Shown here: positions 48,672 to 58,541 of the stretch, one piece after another
Numbering within the stretch: position 1 is the first letter of the stretch
How the letters are laid out: every line of letters begins with the position of its first letter
Assembly: GCF_020422885.1 (NCBI RefSeq)
Contig: NZ_CP084622.1
Location: forward strand, 1,383,001 to 1,447,000
Reading direction: 5' to 3'
DNA from: Mesobacillus sp. S13
GTDB lineage: Bacteria > Bacillota > Bacilli > Bacillales > Cytobacillaceae
DNA length: 64,000 nucleotides
Program-made: the position numbers and the translations under genes
The notes under the pieces: generated by a model
Database searches by the model: none
Told to the model about the DNA's origin: nothing
Seen by the model: the letters and a program-made list of their open reading frames with translations, nothing else

Positions 48672-49552
48672 CATCCTTCTTGGTAGCGCCAGAACACCCC
48701 ATATTTAGCAGGGATTTGTTCGACTCGTTGTTTTAGCATTAATTTTTTCAATTCCTTCTCGGCCTGTTGGACGGTCATGTCATAGACAACTGCTACTTCC
48801 TTCGAGGCGACCATCTTATATTGCTTCAGAAATTGTTCAAGCATCGGCGGCTGTGCACGCTCTGGCTTTTCCTGAAGCATTTCTTCAAGAATCTGTACGT
48901 ACACCTCATAAGGGTAGAGACCAGTAATCTTGATTCCCTCTTCCTCGACATTAGCATTAAAAAAGACGAAAGTCGGGATTTCCTGGACATCCATTTCATT
49001 CGTTATTTTTAAATCGCACTGAAATGCTTTTGCAGCGGTTTCAGAATGAATGTCGGTGACAAATTCCTCTACGTCTAAACCGACGCTTCTAGCGCAATTT
49101 TTTAACACCTCGAAGTTAGATACATTCTGTTTTTCAAGAAAAAGGACCTCCTGAAGCTTACGCAGGAATCGAATGCCTTTCTTTCTCCCCTGAAGTTCAG
49201 CTGACTTTATCGCAATCGAAGCTAAATATGGGGATGACACGGGGTTTTCAAACCACAGAGATCCGTCACAGGACATACCCGTTCTGCTAGCTGTTTTTTC
49301 CCAAAGATCAGCAATCGTTTCATAGCGTTTTTTCCTGCTCATGTTCAGGGTGGCCAGTTTGCCGCTTAATACATGACGAATGGAAAAATACCTGCCATAT
49401 TCGATTTGAAGTTTCTTGATGATAGGTTCAAGTGCCCAGCACTCTGGACAGAGCGGGTCGACAAATATATAGATTTCAATAGGTTTTTTATCCAGGCTGT
49501 GGCAAAACTCTGATGGGTCATAGCTTAAAAGGTTTTCCCGACTCAGTTTCAT
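48671..49552 (-). CDS. yjbH: YjbH, ClpXP adaptor for Spx
   Basis: DsbA-like thioredoxin-fold protein that delivers Spx to ClpXP. 293 residues; the CxxC lies at about 35-38 ([14 protein letters not shown]), preceding a helical insert typical of this family. Overlaps yjbI by four bases, so the two are coupled as yjbI-yjbH. With spxA at 41225, the regulator and its adaptor are within 8 kb. Confidence 0.93.
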   Translation of the reverse strand: MKLSRENLLSYDPSEFCHSLDKKPIEIYIFVDPLCPECWALEPIIKKLQIEYGRYFSIRHVLSGKLATLNMSRKKRYETIADLWEKTASRTGMSCDGSLWFENPVSSPYLASIAIKSAELQGRKKGIRFLRKLQEVLFLEKQNVSNFEVLKNCARSVGLDVEEFVTDIHSETAAKAFQCDLKITNEMDVQEIPTFVFFNANVEEEGIKITGLYPYEVYVQILEEMLQEKPERAQPPMLEQFLKQYKMVASKEVAVVYDMTVQQAEKELKKLMLKQRVEQIPAKYGVFWRYQEG

Positions 49553-49950
49553 AGGTTATCACCAGTTTCATCGTCTGGTGTATTAATCATATGCTGGGCG
49601 GTCAGGTAAAGTCTTGCGTAAAAGTCCTCCCTCACAGGTCCTTCAAGTCCTACGTCATCCATGGCTTCCGTCATGCAGGCGAGCCAGGCTGTCGCTCTGG
49701 TCGGCGTAATTTCGAACGGTAAATGGCGTGCACGGAGCATGGGGTGCCCATGTTCATTGGTATATAAGGGTGGTCCTCCTAAATATTGAGTTAAGAACTG
49801 CTTTTGCTTTCGAGCAGTTTCCGTTAAATCATCAGGGAATATAGGAGCAAGATCAGGATGCATTCCAACTCGGTGGTAAAAAGCATCGACCAGCCGGTGA
49901 AGTGTCCTTTCGCCAATGGCTTCGAATGGTAAGGTCTTATTCTCAACCAT
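49549..49950 (-). CDS. yjbI: truncated hemoglobin, group II (YjbI)
   Basis: Haem protein of the trHbO group, 133 residues, with [18 protein letters not shown] at the start, [14 protein letters not shown] in the middle and [12 protein letters not shown], whose His is the proximal haem ligand. Short, as expected for truncated globins. AAAGGAG precedes ATG 49950. Transcribed with yjbH, suggesting a role in oxidative or nitrosative stress. Confidence 0.94.
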   Translation of the reverse strand: MVENKTLPFEAIGERTLHRLVDAFYHRVGMHPDLAPIFPDDLTETARKQKQFLTQYLGGPPLYTNEHGHPMLRARHLPFEITPTRATAWLACMTEAMDDVGLEGPVREDFYARLYLTAQHMINTPDDETGDNL

Positions 49951-50116
49951 ATTGATAACTCCTTTAAAATAGATTTTGAAATTTCATTCAGCTTTGATAG
50001 TTATGCTATTTATTGTAGCAATGCTAAATTTATATCTCAAACAAATCGTCTTGAATTCTGTAAAAACTGCTTTATTTATTGAATATATAAATCCTTTTGA
50101 ACGGGGAATGGCTTTC

Positions 50117-50195
50117 GGCTCCAGAGCCTAGACAGTTTTCATCCCACGTTATAGCCGGGCGCTCGTCGGGGCTGACCAAGGCGCTTCCGCTTTTT
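50117..50195 (+). repeat. dispersed structured repeat, copy 3 (shortened)
   Basis: CGGCTCCAGAGCCTAGAC at the left and GTCGGGGCTGACCAAGGC then GCTTCCGCTTTTTT at the right match the element at 5331, but the centre is replaced or degenerate. It lies in the 325-bp gap between yjbI and yjbJ, which otherwise shows only AT-rich sequence and the yjbJ terminator. Confidence 0.7.
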
Positions 50196-50208
50196 TAATA
50201 ATGTACAC

Positions 50209-50242
50209 AAAAAAGCCGCCTGTTACCACTGACAGGCGGTTT
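50209..50242 (-). terminator. terminator after yjbJ (cwlQ)
   Basis: CCGCCTGT / ACAGGCGG, 8-base loop; T run on the minus strand (plus-strand AAAAA). Confidence 0.85.
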
Positions 50243-50275
50243 AAAAATTCGGGAATATTATCCTTTTAAGAAGGC

Positions 50276-50917
50276 TTAGCCGTAAAAAACATCTTTGACT
50301 TTTTGAACATAGTTTTGCGTCTCTTTGAATGGCGGGATTCCGCCATATTTATCTACATTTCCGGGTCCGGCATTATAGGCTGCAAGTGCAAGCTCCAGAT
50401 TATTATCATACCTGTCGAGCATCTGACGAAGATATTTACTTCCAGCAATTATATTTTCCGCTGGATCAAATACATTTTTAACTCCAAGACCCCTGGCTGT
50501 CGCAGGCATTAGTTGCATCAGTCCTGAAGCACCGGCATGGCTGATGGCATTTGGATTGAAATTCGATTCCTTTTGAATGACGGATTTAATGAGCTTGGCT
50601 GGAATATTGAACATAGAAGCAGCCTGATCAATTATTCCGTCGAAATCCGCTGTGGTTTTGCCTGCCACCTTAGTCAGTTGGAATGGAGGAAGCATCTGTG
50701 CAATGTTCTGTTTTGGGAAGTTGTTAACCGCAGTTTGAGCATTGTCAAATAACTCTTCCAACCTAGTGGCTGTAGAACCAAGGGAGTCGCTTTGATTCAT
50801 AAGGATGCCGGAAAGCATTTCTTGGAAAAGTCCGTTTCCTGATTGGTTGGTTGGCTGGTTGAAGTTTTGGAGCGCCTGCAATTCAAGCATGACTTTTAAC
50901 TGGTTAACATTCATCAT
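50276..50917 (-). CDS. cwlQ: lytic transglycosylase (YjbJ/CwlQ-like)
   Basis: Cleaves peptidoglycan glycan strands. 213 residues; the C-terminal SLT domain has ESNFNPNAISHAGASGLMQLMP with the catalytic Glu near residue 117, then GVKNVFDPAENI and LALAAYNAGPGNV, the three classic SLT motifs. The N-terminal 95 residues are low in recognisable features; no signal peptide is evident, as in B. subtilis YjbJ. Start uncertain between two adjacent ATGs (50917, 50914). Confidence 0.88.
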   Translation of the reverse strand: MMNVNQLKVMLELQALQNFNQPTNQSGNGLFQEMLSGILMNQSDSLGSTATRLEELFDNAQTAVNNFPKQNIAQMLPPFQLTKVAGKTTADFDGIIDQAASMFNIPAKLIKSVIQKESNFNPNAISHAGASGLMQLMPATARGLGVKNVFDPAENIIAGSKYLRQMLDRYDNNLELALAAYNAGPGNVDKYGGIPPFKETQNYVQKVKDVFYG

Positions 50918-50934
50918 ATTTCTCCTGCCTGGTT

Positions 50935-51522
50935 CTATTCTTGTAAAAGATTATATTTTTTAGCGTAAAATCTTTTAATTTTATTATCGGTCGGTCTCAG
51001 TGGTATTTGTAGTTCTTCCAGTAATTTAGAGAAAACCTTATATCCTTCAGGTTCATTCGTCACTTCATATTCTAGCTCAAAATCTTCTGTATTTAAATAG
51101 TAACTATGGTCCAAAACAATTAATCCACCTTTGTACTCAACTTCTGCCCGGACGGTTGTCAGCGATCCGAAGTAGTTCAGGGAATTTATGTTTTGCATTA
51201 GTTTTGAAACTGCGTGTTTTACTTCACCTTCCGGGAGTTGCCCAGAGGACAAAGCCTTCTGAGCTTGGCTGGCCGTCAACATCTGGTTTGTTTCCAGCAA
51301 TCCTTGTTCAGCTGGCTGCTTTAATGTCAATTCAAAACTTGATCCTTTTTCTCTGATCCTTAAGGCAGAACCTTTGTCCTTCAAGGCGAATGTGTTTGTA
51401 TCAAAATAATGGTTGGTTTGTTTTTTGAATTGCTCTGGCTCTATATAGAAGTGTATCCTAAGTAATTGGAATTCATCTTGAGTCAGCATGTTCTTGAATT
51501 CTATTTCGATATTCTGGCTCAC
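50935..51522 (-). CDS. yjbK: CYTH-domain protein YjbK
   Basis: A 195-residue CYTH (triphosphate tunnel) protein: the metal/phosphate signature ExExK appears as IEIEFKN at residues 5-11, followed by FDTNTFALKDKGSALRIREK and FELTLKQP. Members bind or hydrolyse triphosphates; the exact substrate is unknown. GTG 51522 has GGCGGAG upstream; the longer frame to 51582 lacks one. Divergent from yjbL. Confidence 0.88.
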   Translation of the reverse strand: MSQNIEIEFKNMLTQDEFQLLRIHFYIEPEQFKKQTNHYFDTNTFALKDKGSALRIREKGSSFELTLKQPAEQGLLETNQMLTASQAQKALSSGQLPEGEVKHAVSKLMQNINSLNYFGSLTTVRAEVEYKGGLIVLDHSYYLNTEDFELEYEVTNEPEGYKVFSKLLEELQIPLRPTDNKIKRFYAKKYNLLQE

Positions 51523-51640
51523 ATTTCTCCGCCCTTTCCAGTATGTTGTCCTTATTATCTCTTTAAATCGGGTATGCTTCAATCCTTAGTAGAAAATGGT
51601 TCGTTATGATAAAATAAAAAAGATTATGGAGGTTGAAGAA

Positions 51641-52021
51641 ATGAGCCAAAGAATTTTAATTACCGACGCGAAAATTGAAAATAATGAATTACATCTCTCC
51701 GCGAACATAGAGACTGACCTTGCGGCTTTTGCTCCAACAGGGCAAATGCTCGTCGATTCCGATCAATTATCATTTGTTTATATTGTTGATCAAGAGGAAG
51801 GATACCGATACGTCACCATTCCTGAAGGCACATGGAGTGTTATTCAGAATGGTATCCAGGCAGGACTTGAAACGTTTTTAACGAATAAAAACGGAAAACT
51901 AAAACTGGATGGCTTCCAAAGTGAAATGGAATATCTGATTGAGAATATAACCGGAAACAGCAATTACGGAGAGGAAATGGTCGCGAAAGTGGAACAGGTA
52001 TTTGCCGCACCTTCGGCATAG
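51641..52021 (+). CDS. yjbL: YjbL-like protein (UPF0738)
   Basis: A 126-residue soluble protein of unknown function matching YjbL in position and length. ATG 51641 lies behind TGGAGGTTGAAGAA; the frame is open back to 51596 without a ribosome site. First gene of the yjbL-yjbM-nadF series. Confidence 0.82.
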   Translation: MSQRILITDAKIENNELHLSANIETDLAAFAPTGQMLVDSDQLSFVYIVDQEEGYRYVTIPEGTWSVIQNGIQAGLETFLTNKNGKLKLDGFQSEMEYLIENITGNSNYGEEMVAKVEQVFAAPSA

Positions 52022-52055
52022 TCTTTCGTGAATAGAACCGGATGAGGTGACTGAA

Positions 52056-52694
52056 GTGAAACACTGGGATCAATTTTTAGAACCCTATAAGCATGCTGTT
52101 GAAGAATTGAAGGTAAAGCTTAAGGGAATCAGGAGCCAGTATGAGCTCCATTCCGACCATTCCCCGATTGAATTCGTCACGGGAAGGGTAAAGCCTATTG
52201 CAAGCATACTCGATAAAGCCCATCAAAAAGGAATTTCACTGGATAAGCTTGACTCAGAAATGCAGGATATTGCTGGCCTGAGAATCATGTGCCAGTTTGT
52301 GGATGATATCAAGACAGTTGTGGAACTACTGAGAAGCCGGAATGATTTTGAGATAGTAGAAGAAAGGGATTACATCTCAAATAAAAAAACGAGCGGCTAC
52401 CGCTCTTATCATGTGGTAATCCGCTATCCTGTCCAGACGATCCGAGGCGAAAGAAAGATCCTGGCAGAAATCCAAATCAGGACATTAGCGATGAATTTCT
52501 GGGCGACAGTAGAGCATTCGCTTAATTATAAATATAAGGGGCTTTTTCCGGAAGATATAAAGATCAGGCTGCAGCGTGCAGCAGAGGCCGCTTTCCGGCT
52601 CGATGAAGAAATGTCGACCATCCGAGGGGAAATTCAGGATGCGCAAGCATTTTTTACACGAAAAAAAGAAATGCAGCAGGATGGGAAGAAATAG
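52056..52694 (+). CDS. yjbM: small alarmone synthetase YjbM (RelQ type)
   Basis: Synthesises (p)ppGpp from GTP/GDP and ATP; lacks the hydrolase and regulatory domains of Rel. 212 residues: PIEFVTGRVKPIASILDKA near the start, DIAGLRIMCQFVDDI and SGYRSYHVVIRYP, then AEIQIRTLAMNFWATVEHSLNYKY, all diagnostic for this class. GTG 52056 sits six bases after GATGAGGTG; a GTG at 52047 is part of that site. Probably co-transcribed with nadF. Confidence 0.94.
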   Translation: MKHWDQFLEPYKHAVEELKVKLKGIRSQYELHSDHSPIEFVTGRVKPIASILDKAHQKGISLDKLDSEMQDIAGLRIMCQFVDDIKTVVELLRSRNDFEIVEERDYISNKKTSGYRSYHVVIRYPVQTIRGERKILAEIQIRTLAMNFWATVEHSLNYKYKGLFPEDIKIRLQRAAEAAFRLDEEMSTIRGEIQDAQAFFTRKKEMQQDGKK

Positions 52695-52725
52695 TTAAAA
52701 TCCGAAATGCAGGGGTGTTTGATAC

Positions 52726-53526
52726 ATGAAATTTGCGATCACTTCAAAAGGGGATTCCCGGTCCAATACGTTGATGCACAAAATGAAAACGTATCTTTTG
52801 GACTTTGATCTACAATATGATGAGGACCAGCCGGATATTTGCATCTCGGTAGGAGGGGATGGCACTCTTTTATATGCCTTCCATCGATATAGCAGCAGGC
52901 TGGACAAAACAGCATTCATTGGAGTACATACCGGGCACTTGGGCTTTTATGCCGATTGGGTCCCTGAAGAAATCGAAAAACTTGTCATCGCCGTGGCCAA
53001 AACGCCATACCAGGTGATTGAATACCCATTGCTGGAGGTTATCATCAGGTACCAGCATGGCGGGAGGGAAACAAGGTATCTAGCCCTGAATGAATCAACC
53101 GTCAAATCTGTTGAAGGCACCCTGGTCATGGATGTTGAAATCAGAGGGCAGCATTTTGAACGCTTCCGTGGTGACGGGTTATGCGTATCCACACCTTCAG
53201 GAAGTACAGCCTACAATAAAGCTTTGGGCGGAGCCATCCTGCATCCTTCATTAAGGGCAATCCAGGTTGCCGAAATGGCCTCCATCAATAACCGTGTATT
53301 CCGGACAGTGGGATCACCGCTGATTCTTCCTGATCACCATACCTGTACATTAAAACCAGTGAATAGACCAGATTTCCAGGTAACGGTTGACCATTTGACA
53401 CTTCTGCATAAAGACGTGAAATCGATTCAATTTCGCGTAGCAGATGAGAAAATCCGCTTCGCCCGTTTCCGCCCGTTCCCATTCTGGAAAAGGGTGCATG
53501 ATTCCTTTATCTCTGATAGTGATTAG
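52726..53526 (+). CDS. nadF: NAD kinase
   Basis: Phosphorylates NAD to NADP. 266 residues with GGDGT near 44 ([15 protein letters not shown]), the loop [14 protein letters not shown] near 164 and LNESTVKS, as in PpnK proteins of bacilli. ATG 52726 follows AGGGGTG. Lies 31 bases after yjbM, so in one operon. Array 3 starts 25 bases after the stop and no terminator was seen before it. Confidence 0.95.
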   Translation: MKFAITSKGDSRSNTLMHKMKTYLLDFDLQYDEDQPDICISVGGDGTLLYAFHRYSSRLDKTAFIGVHTGHLGFYADWVPEEIEKLVIAVAKTPYQVIEYPLLEVIIRYQHGGRETRYLALNESTVKSVEGTLVMDVEIRGQHFERFRGDGLCVSTPSGSTAYNKALGGAILHPSLRAIQVAEMASINNRVFRTVGSPLILPDHHTCTLKPVNRPDFQVTVDHLTLLHKDVKSIQFRVADEKIRFARFRPFPFWKRVHDSFISDSD

Positions 53527-53551
53527 AGCTTTTTGAGATAGGGACCCTAAT

Positions 53552-53826
53552 TGGACGTTAAAAACCGGGGGTTTATAGACTTTTCAAGGTTGTTGACGGT
53601 CCGAAATGTCTAAGAAGTAGGTTTTTATGGACATTTGGAGATTGGTGACGGTCTAAAATGTCTAAGAAGTAGTGTTTTATAGACATTTCAAGGTAGTTGG
53701 ACGTCCAAAATGTCTAAGAAGTAGTGTTTTATAGACATTTCGAGATTGATGAACTTCCAAAATGTCTAAGAAGTAGTGTTTTATAGACATTTCAAGGTTG
53801 ATGAACTCCCAAAATGTCTAAGAACC
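53552..53826. repeat. tandem array 3: five core units of 52 bp plus a degenerate one
   Basis: AAATGTC recurs at 53604, 53656, 53708, 53760 and 53812, exactly 52 bp apart; a decayed unit precedes at 53552. In the central units AAATGTCTA pairs with TAGACATTT around a 15-base loop. The junction GAAGTAG resembles that of array 2. Fills most of the 427-bp gap between nadF and yjbO. Confidence 0.94.
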
Positions 53827-53953
53827 TCCTTTTGAATAACGTATAGAGATAGCTAAGCAACTCCGATTTTGGAGGAAGGTTTCAGAGCTGTTTTATCAAT
53901 AAAGTAATCAAGCAAGTCAGTACTAATGAATGTAAACGACAGGAGCCGCTGAT

Positions 53954-54859
53954 ATGGCAAAAAACTTCACACTTGAATTCACAGCCGCAAAAGCTGATCA
54001 GGGGAAGATGTTAAGGGAATACCTCAAAGAGAAGGAAATTTCAAAATCTGCTCTGACAGACATCAAGTTCAAGGGTGGATTTATTTCGGTGAATGGCCAA
54101 GAAGTGACTGTCAGGTATATTTTGCAATCCACTGATGTTGTCAAAATTGTATTCCCTCCCGAAATCCCATCAGAAGGGATGAAGGGGGAGGAACTACCGC
54201 TTTCAATTGTATATGAGGATGAATACTTGCTGGTAATCAACAAACCTCCGGGGATGAATACGATTCCTTCCAGGGAACATCCGATCGGCAGCCTAGCGAG
54301 CGGACTGATCGGATATTATGAGAGAAATGGTATTTCCGCTACGACTCATATTGTTACCAGGCTTGACAGGGACACTTCCGGACTCGTTCTGATTGCCAAA
54401 CATAGTCATGTTCATCATTTATTCAGTAAGCAGCAGCGTTCGGGTGGTGTGAAACGGACATATGAAGCTTTTGCTGTAGGGGATGTTGTAAAGGATGAAG
54501 GGATGATTGAAGCGCCAATCGCAAGAAAGCCAGACAGCATCATTGAACGGGTTGTGCATCCAGAAGGACAATATGCCTGTACTTTGTTTGAGGTAATCAA
54601 ACGATATCGAGAGTTCACTCATATGAACATCAGGCTAAAAACAGGCAGAACCCATCAAATCAGGGTGCATATGAGTTACCTTGGCCATCCGCTGATAGGT
54701 GATACTTTGTATGGCGGTAACAAAGACTTAATGCAAAGGCAAGCATTGCATTGCAGGGAACTTACCTTTATCCACCCGTTTTTACATAAACCAATGCATT
54801 TTACAGCAAATCTTCCCAACGATATGGAAGAAGTGCTTAATGAAGGCAAGTCGTGCTAA
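53954..54859 (+). CDS. yjbO: RluD-family 23S rRNA pseudouridine synthase (YjbO)
   Basis: A 301-residue RluA/RluD-family pseudouridine synthase. The catalytic Asp is in RLDRDTSGLVLIAK near residue 138; KTGRTHQIRVHMSYLGHPLIGDTLYGG closes the active site. The N-terminal 70 residues resemble an S4 RNA-binding domain. Exact target uridine not deducible. ATG 53954 follows ACAGGAGCC. Stands after array 3, so probably separated transcriptionally from nadF. Confidence 0.92.
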   Translation: MAKNFTLEFTAAKADQGKMLREYLKEKEISKSALTDIKFKGGFISVNGQEVTVRYILQSTDVVKIVFPPEIPSEGMKGEELPLSIVYEDEYLLVINKPPGMNTIPSREHPIGSLASGLIGYYERNGISATTHIVTRLDRDTSGLVLIAKHSHVHHLFSKQQRSGGVKRTYEAFAVGDVVKDEGMIEAPIARKPDSIIERVVHPEGQYACTLFEVIKRYREFTHMNIRLKTGRTHQIRVHMSYLGHPLIGDTLYGGNKDLMQRQALHCRELTFIHPFLHKPMHFTANLPNDMEEVLNEGKSC

Positions 54860-54876
54860 ACACGATTTGCCTTTTT
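54843..54876 (+). terminator. terminator after yjbO
   Basis: AAGGCAAGTCGTG / CACGATTTGCCTT with one G-T pair and T5; overlaps the end of the gene. Confidence 0.88.
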
Positions 54877-54967
54877 ACATTTCTCTCAAATATTTCATCA
54901 GATATTTCCGTGAAAAAAATCAAATCATAAGGAAGTAATGAATGATATATGAAGGAGGAAACACCAC

Positions 54968-56110
54968 TTGAACATATATAAACATGGAAAAGTAATGGCA
55001 GTATCCGCTGTCATGTTATTAGGGCTTGCAGCATGCAACAACAATGATGAAGCGATGGATTTACGTGACAACAGAATGACCACCCTGGGGAATAACCAGG
55101 AAAGCTATTGGGATAACGATGCAAATAGAATTAAGCAGCAAAGGCGAAGAGCAGAAGTCAATACAGCAAAAAGAAATACAAATGATCAAAAGCTTAATCA
55201 AAAAGGCGGAAATGCAACGAGTGAAATCATGCAAACGCCTGATGGATTTATTACGATAGACCCGAACTCTTATAGTACGGGCATACCGAGCTCTAATTTT
55301 CCACACACACAAATGAATGGACAAGGCAGACTGACGTTAACAGAAGGGCAACGAGCTGATCTGGATAAAATGCTGGCCGAATTGCAGCGCCGTACAGGTG
55401 TTGAACTCCCTCAATTGAATAGGGGAGGAATTCCTGCACCAAAACAAGGAGCAGCACCGACACCACAAGAAAGGGCAATACCAGCTCCTGGACAAGGAGC
55501 AGCACCGGCACCACAGGAAAGGGCAACTCCAGCCCCTGAACAAGAAGCAGCACCGGCACCACAGGAAAGGGCAACTCCAGCCCCTGAACAAGAAGCAGCA
55601 CCGGCACCACAGGAAAGAGCAACTCCAGCCCCTGAACAAGCAGCACCGGCACCACAGGAAAGAACAGCACCAACTCCGCAAGAGGAAGCTGCACCGGCGC
55701 CAGAGCAAAAAGCAACACCTTCTGGTACCGAGCTAAGTGCGTTTGAAGCAAAAGTCATTGACCTGACCAACGAACAGCGCAGAAAAAATGGTTTGCCAAA
55801 TCTGCAGCCCGATACAGCATTAAGCAATGTAGCACAGGAAAAATCCAATGATATGCAGGCAAAGAATTATTTTTCACATACGAGTCCTACTTATGGTTCA
55901 CCGTTCGATATGATGAGGGACTTTGGGGTATCATACAACTCAGCTGGTGAGAACATCGCGATGGGCCAGCAGAGTGCAGAAGAAGTCGTGAACGCATGGA
56001 TGAATAGTGAAGGCCACAGGAAAAATATTTTAAGTCCTAACTACACGCATATTGGCGTTGGGCATACAACACAGGGGAACTACTGGACACAAATGTTTAT
56101 TGGAAAATAA
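54968..56110 (+). CDS. CAP/SCP-domain lipoprotein with Pro-rich repeats
   Basis: A 380-residue exported protein: lipoprotein signal with lipobox LAAC near residue 22, a polar region, a low-complexity Pro/Ala/Gln/Glu segment about 160-255 built of 16-residue repeats (PAPQERATPAPEQEAA style), and a C-terminal CAP domain (LTNEQRRKNGLPNL, YFSHTSPTYGSPFDM, GENIAMGQ, HRKNILSPNYTHIGVG) as in Bacillus YkwD. The repeat probably spans the cell wall and holds the CAP domain outside. TTG start behind AAGGAGG. The repeats differ by few bases, so unit number may vary between strains. Confidence 0.88.
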   Translation: MNIYKHGKVMAVSAVMLLGLAACNNNDEAMDLRDNRMTTLGNNQESYWDNDANRIKQQRRRAEVNTAKRNTNDQKLNQKGGNATSEIMQTPDGFITIDPNSYSTGIPSSNFPHTQMNGQGRLTLTEGQRADLDKMLAELQRRTGVELPQLNRGGIPAPKQGAAPTPQERAIPAPGQGAAPAPQERATPAPEQEAAPAPQERATPAPEQEAAPAPQERATPAPEQAAPAPQERTAPTPQEEAAPAPEQKATPSGTELSAFEAKVIDLTNEQRRKNGLPNLQPDTALSNVAQEKSNDMQAKNYFSHTSPTYGSPFDMMRDFGVSYNSAGENIAMGQQSAEEVVNAWMNSEGHRKNILSPNYTHIGVGHTTQGNYWTQMFIGK

Positions 56111-56115
56111 AGCTG

Positions 56116-56150
56116 AAAAAGCTAACCATCGTATGTATGGTTAGCTTTTT
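56116..56150. terminator. terminator between the CAP gene and prpE
   Basis: AAAAAGCTAACCAT / ATGGTTAGCTTTTT, 7-base loop; symmetrical, serves both converging genes. Confidence 0.9.
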
Positions 56151-56162
56151 CAATACGGGGTA

Positions 56163-56903
56163 TTATTTTATCTCCCTGAATTTTTCCGGAACAAATGGCA
56201 GGGTGGAGGGAACGGATACGAGTTCCATCTTTGGATACCGCAAGGCTGTCAAATTACCGCCAAAAACAGCTCCTGTATCGATATTATAAGTATTATTGAG
56301 AATTCTTGGCTCTCTAACGGGTGTATGCCCATAAACAACGGCTGCTTTTCCTTGATAGTTCTTTGCCCAATCACGGCGGACAGGAGTCCCATCCGGATTG
56401 CTTTGCCCTGTGATGTCGCCATAGAGGACAAATGTTTTTACTTTAGAGTTATTTTTCCCTATATAATCTTCACGGATCCCCGCGTGTGCTATCACAAGGC
56501 GCCCCTGGTCGAGGACATGGTATAAAGGTGCAGATTCATATAACCTGAGGAATTTTTCACGGAAATCATTCTTCATCTCTGGATTCATCGACATATATTC
56601 CGAAACAGTTGTCTCAAGTCCATGAGTCGTCTGGACTTTATTTCCTAACAGGTAGCGGTACAATTTATTGCAATGGTTTCCGGGAACATAAAAAGCAGAT
56701 TTTTTATTTACAACTAAATCCCATACCAGCTTTGCAGTTTTTATGGATTCCGGTCCGCGGTCAGTCAGATCACCGACAAAAGCAAGTTGACGGCCATCAG
56801 GATGAACAGGAAGGCCAGTGCTCCAGTTGTATCCCATTTTTTTAGTGAGTTCTTCAAATTCAACAAAACAGCCATGGATATCCCCAATTATATCGAGGTT
56901 CAT
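56163..56903 (-). CDS. prpE: bis(5'-nucleosyl)-tetraphosphatase PrpE
   Basis: Metallophosphoesterase that hydrolyses diadenosine tetraphosphate. 246 residues with the PPP-family motifs GDIHG at 7-11, GDLTDRG near 45 and GNH near 75, plus AHAGIRED and YGHTPV for the remaining metal ligands. In B. subtilis PrpE affects spore germination. ATG 56903 follows AAGGAGG. Divergent from mgtE. Confidence 0.9.
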   Translation of the reverse strand: MNLDIIGDIHGCFVEFEELTKKMGYNWSTGLPVHPDGRQLAFVGDLTDRGPESIKTAKLVWDLVVNKKSAFYVPGNHCNKLYRYLLGNKVQTTHGLETTVSEYMSMNPEMKNDFREKFLRLYESAPLYHVLDQGRLVIAHAGIREDYIGKNNSKVKTFVLYGDITGQSNPDGTPVRRDWAKNYQGKAAVVYGHTPVREPRILNNTYNIDTGAVFGGNLTALRYPKMELVSVPSTLPFVPEKFREIK

Positions 56904-57116
56904 ATGGATTCCTCCTTAATTGTTCGTCTTCACCTTCGGAAAAAAAGACAATTTTACTTCAAAAAAGGGAATGTTAAGAAAAAAGACATACTAAATAATC
57001 CTGCATCTCACATATGTTGCCCAATTAATTTTAAATGAAAAAGAGTAGATAAAAGACAAAGAATTTAATAAATGCTAGTATAATGAAATGTACATAAAGG
57101 AAAGGGGGTAAGGTGT

Positions 57117-58496
57117 ATGTCTGAAGAACGTCAAGAATCAGCATCTAGACAGCAAATCAATACTGAACTGCTGATGGAAGCACTTTACTCTGAAAAAATT
57201 GATGATTTCCGTGCGGAATTTTTAGACTTGCATCCATATGACCAGGCCGAATTTTTCAGTGAGCTTGATGATGAGGATCGTGCGAAAGTATATATTTTCC
57301 TTTCACCAGAAGAGATGGCCGACCTATTCGAGAACCTGGAAGCCGATGAAGAAGATTTTAAAGATGTGTTGGCCCAGATGAATCCTAATTACGCGGCTGA
57401 TATGCTTTCAAATATGTATGCGGATGACGCAGTAGATGTATTGAATGAACTTGATAAAGATCAGGTTGCCAGTTATTTGACGATTATGGACGAAGAGGCA
57501 GCACAGGAAATCAAGGACTTGCTGCATTATGAAGAATACACAGCCGGAAGTATCATGACAACAGAATTCATTGCGATCTCTGCCAACCAGACGGTGAGAT
57601 CAGCCATGTATATCCTGAAAAAAGAAGCGCCTCAAGCTGAGACGATTTATTATATTTTTGTTATTGATGAAGATAAAAGGCTGGCTGGTGTTATATCTTT
57701 GAGAGACCTGATTGTGGCGGATGATGAAACGATGATTGCAGAGGTCATGAATGATCGCGTTGTATCCGTGTCTGTTGGAGAGGATCAGGAGGAAGTCGCC
57801 CGGATGATGAGAGATTATAATTTCCTTGCTCTTCCTGTCGTGGACTTCCAAAATCATCTTCTAGGAATCATAACGGTTGATGACATCATCGACGTAATGG
57901 AAGAAGAGGCTTCTGATGATTACTCAAAGCTGGCAGGTATCGCGGATCTTGATACCGTAGACCGAAATCCGTTAACCGCTGCCAAGAAACGTCTGCCATG
58001 GCTCATCATTTTGCTTTTTTTGGGCATGTTCACGGCAAGCTTGATTGGTAGATTTGAGGATACTTTGGATAAGGTAGCTATTTTGGCAGTTTTCATTCCG
58101 CTTATCGCCGGTATGGCGGGGAATACTGGAACCCAGGCACTGGCTGTAGCTGTAAGGGGAATTGCAACGGGGGACCTTGATAAAGAGAGCAAATGGAACA
58201 TTATCCTGAGAGAAGCGGGAACTGGATTCATTACTGGAGCCGTTTGTGGTATCCTTGTCACATTTATTGTGTATTTCTGGAAAGGTGAATTATTCCTCGG
58301 AGCGTTAGTCGGCATTTCCATCTTCATTACGCTGATCATTGCAACGCTGGCAGGGTCGCTGGTTCCGCTGCTCATGCACAGGTTGAAAATCGACCCTGCT
58401 GTCGCATCAGGTCCTTTTATCACCACAATCAACGATATCATCAGTATCTTGATTTATTTTGGAATTGCTACTGCTTTCATGAGCTATCTTACTTAA
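57117..58496 (+). CDS. mgtE: magnesium transporter MgtE family
   Basis: Mg2+ channel of 459 residues in the usual order: acidic N-domain of MgtE-N repeats (residues 1-130), paired CBS domains (about 135-255) that sense cytoplasmic Mg2+, and five membrane helices from about 285, including GNTGTQALAVAVRGIATGD, which lines the pore in the family. ATG 57117 follows AAGGGGGTAAGG; a TATAAT at 57079 may be its -10. No M-box riboswitch could be seen in the 213-bp leader. Precedes yjbQ by 45 bases. Confidence 0.93.
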   Translation: MSEERQESASRQQINTELLMEALYSEKIDDFRAEFLDLHPYDQAEFFSELDDEDRAKVYIFLSPEEMADLFENLEADEEDFKDVLAQMNPNYAADMLSNMYADDAVDVLNELDKDQVASYLTIMDEEAAQEIKDLLHYEEYTAGSIMTTEFIAISANQTVRSAMYILKKEAPQAETIYYIFVIDEDKRLAGVISLRDLIVADDETMIAEVMNDRVVSVSVGEDQEEVARMMRDYNFLALPVVDFQNHLLGIITVDDIIDVMEEEASDDYSKLAGIADLDTVDRNPLTAAKKRLPWLIILLFLGMFTASLIGRFEDTLDKVAILAVFIPLIAGMAGNTGTQALAVAVRGIATGDLDKESKWNIILREAGTGFITGAVCGILVTFIVYFWKGELFLGALVGISIFITLIIATLAGSLVPLLMHRLKIDPAVASGPFITTINDIISILIYFGIATAFMSYLT

Positions 58497-58541
58497 TATC
58501 TGAAATTATAATGAATCTTACTTAACAAAGGAGGGAAGTGG

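Noticed and set aside
55293-55848. Long minus-strand frames opposite the CAP lipoprotein
   Set aside because: Low-complexity shadows of the Pro-rich repeat, with no ribosome site.
56904-57116. M-box Mg2+ riboswitch before mgtE
   Set aside because: No conserved M-box elements or terminator/antiterminator pair seen; the leader is AT-rich and unstructured.
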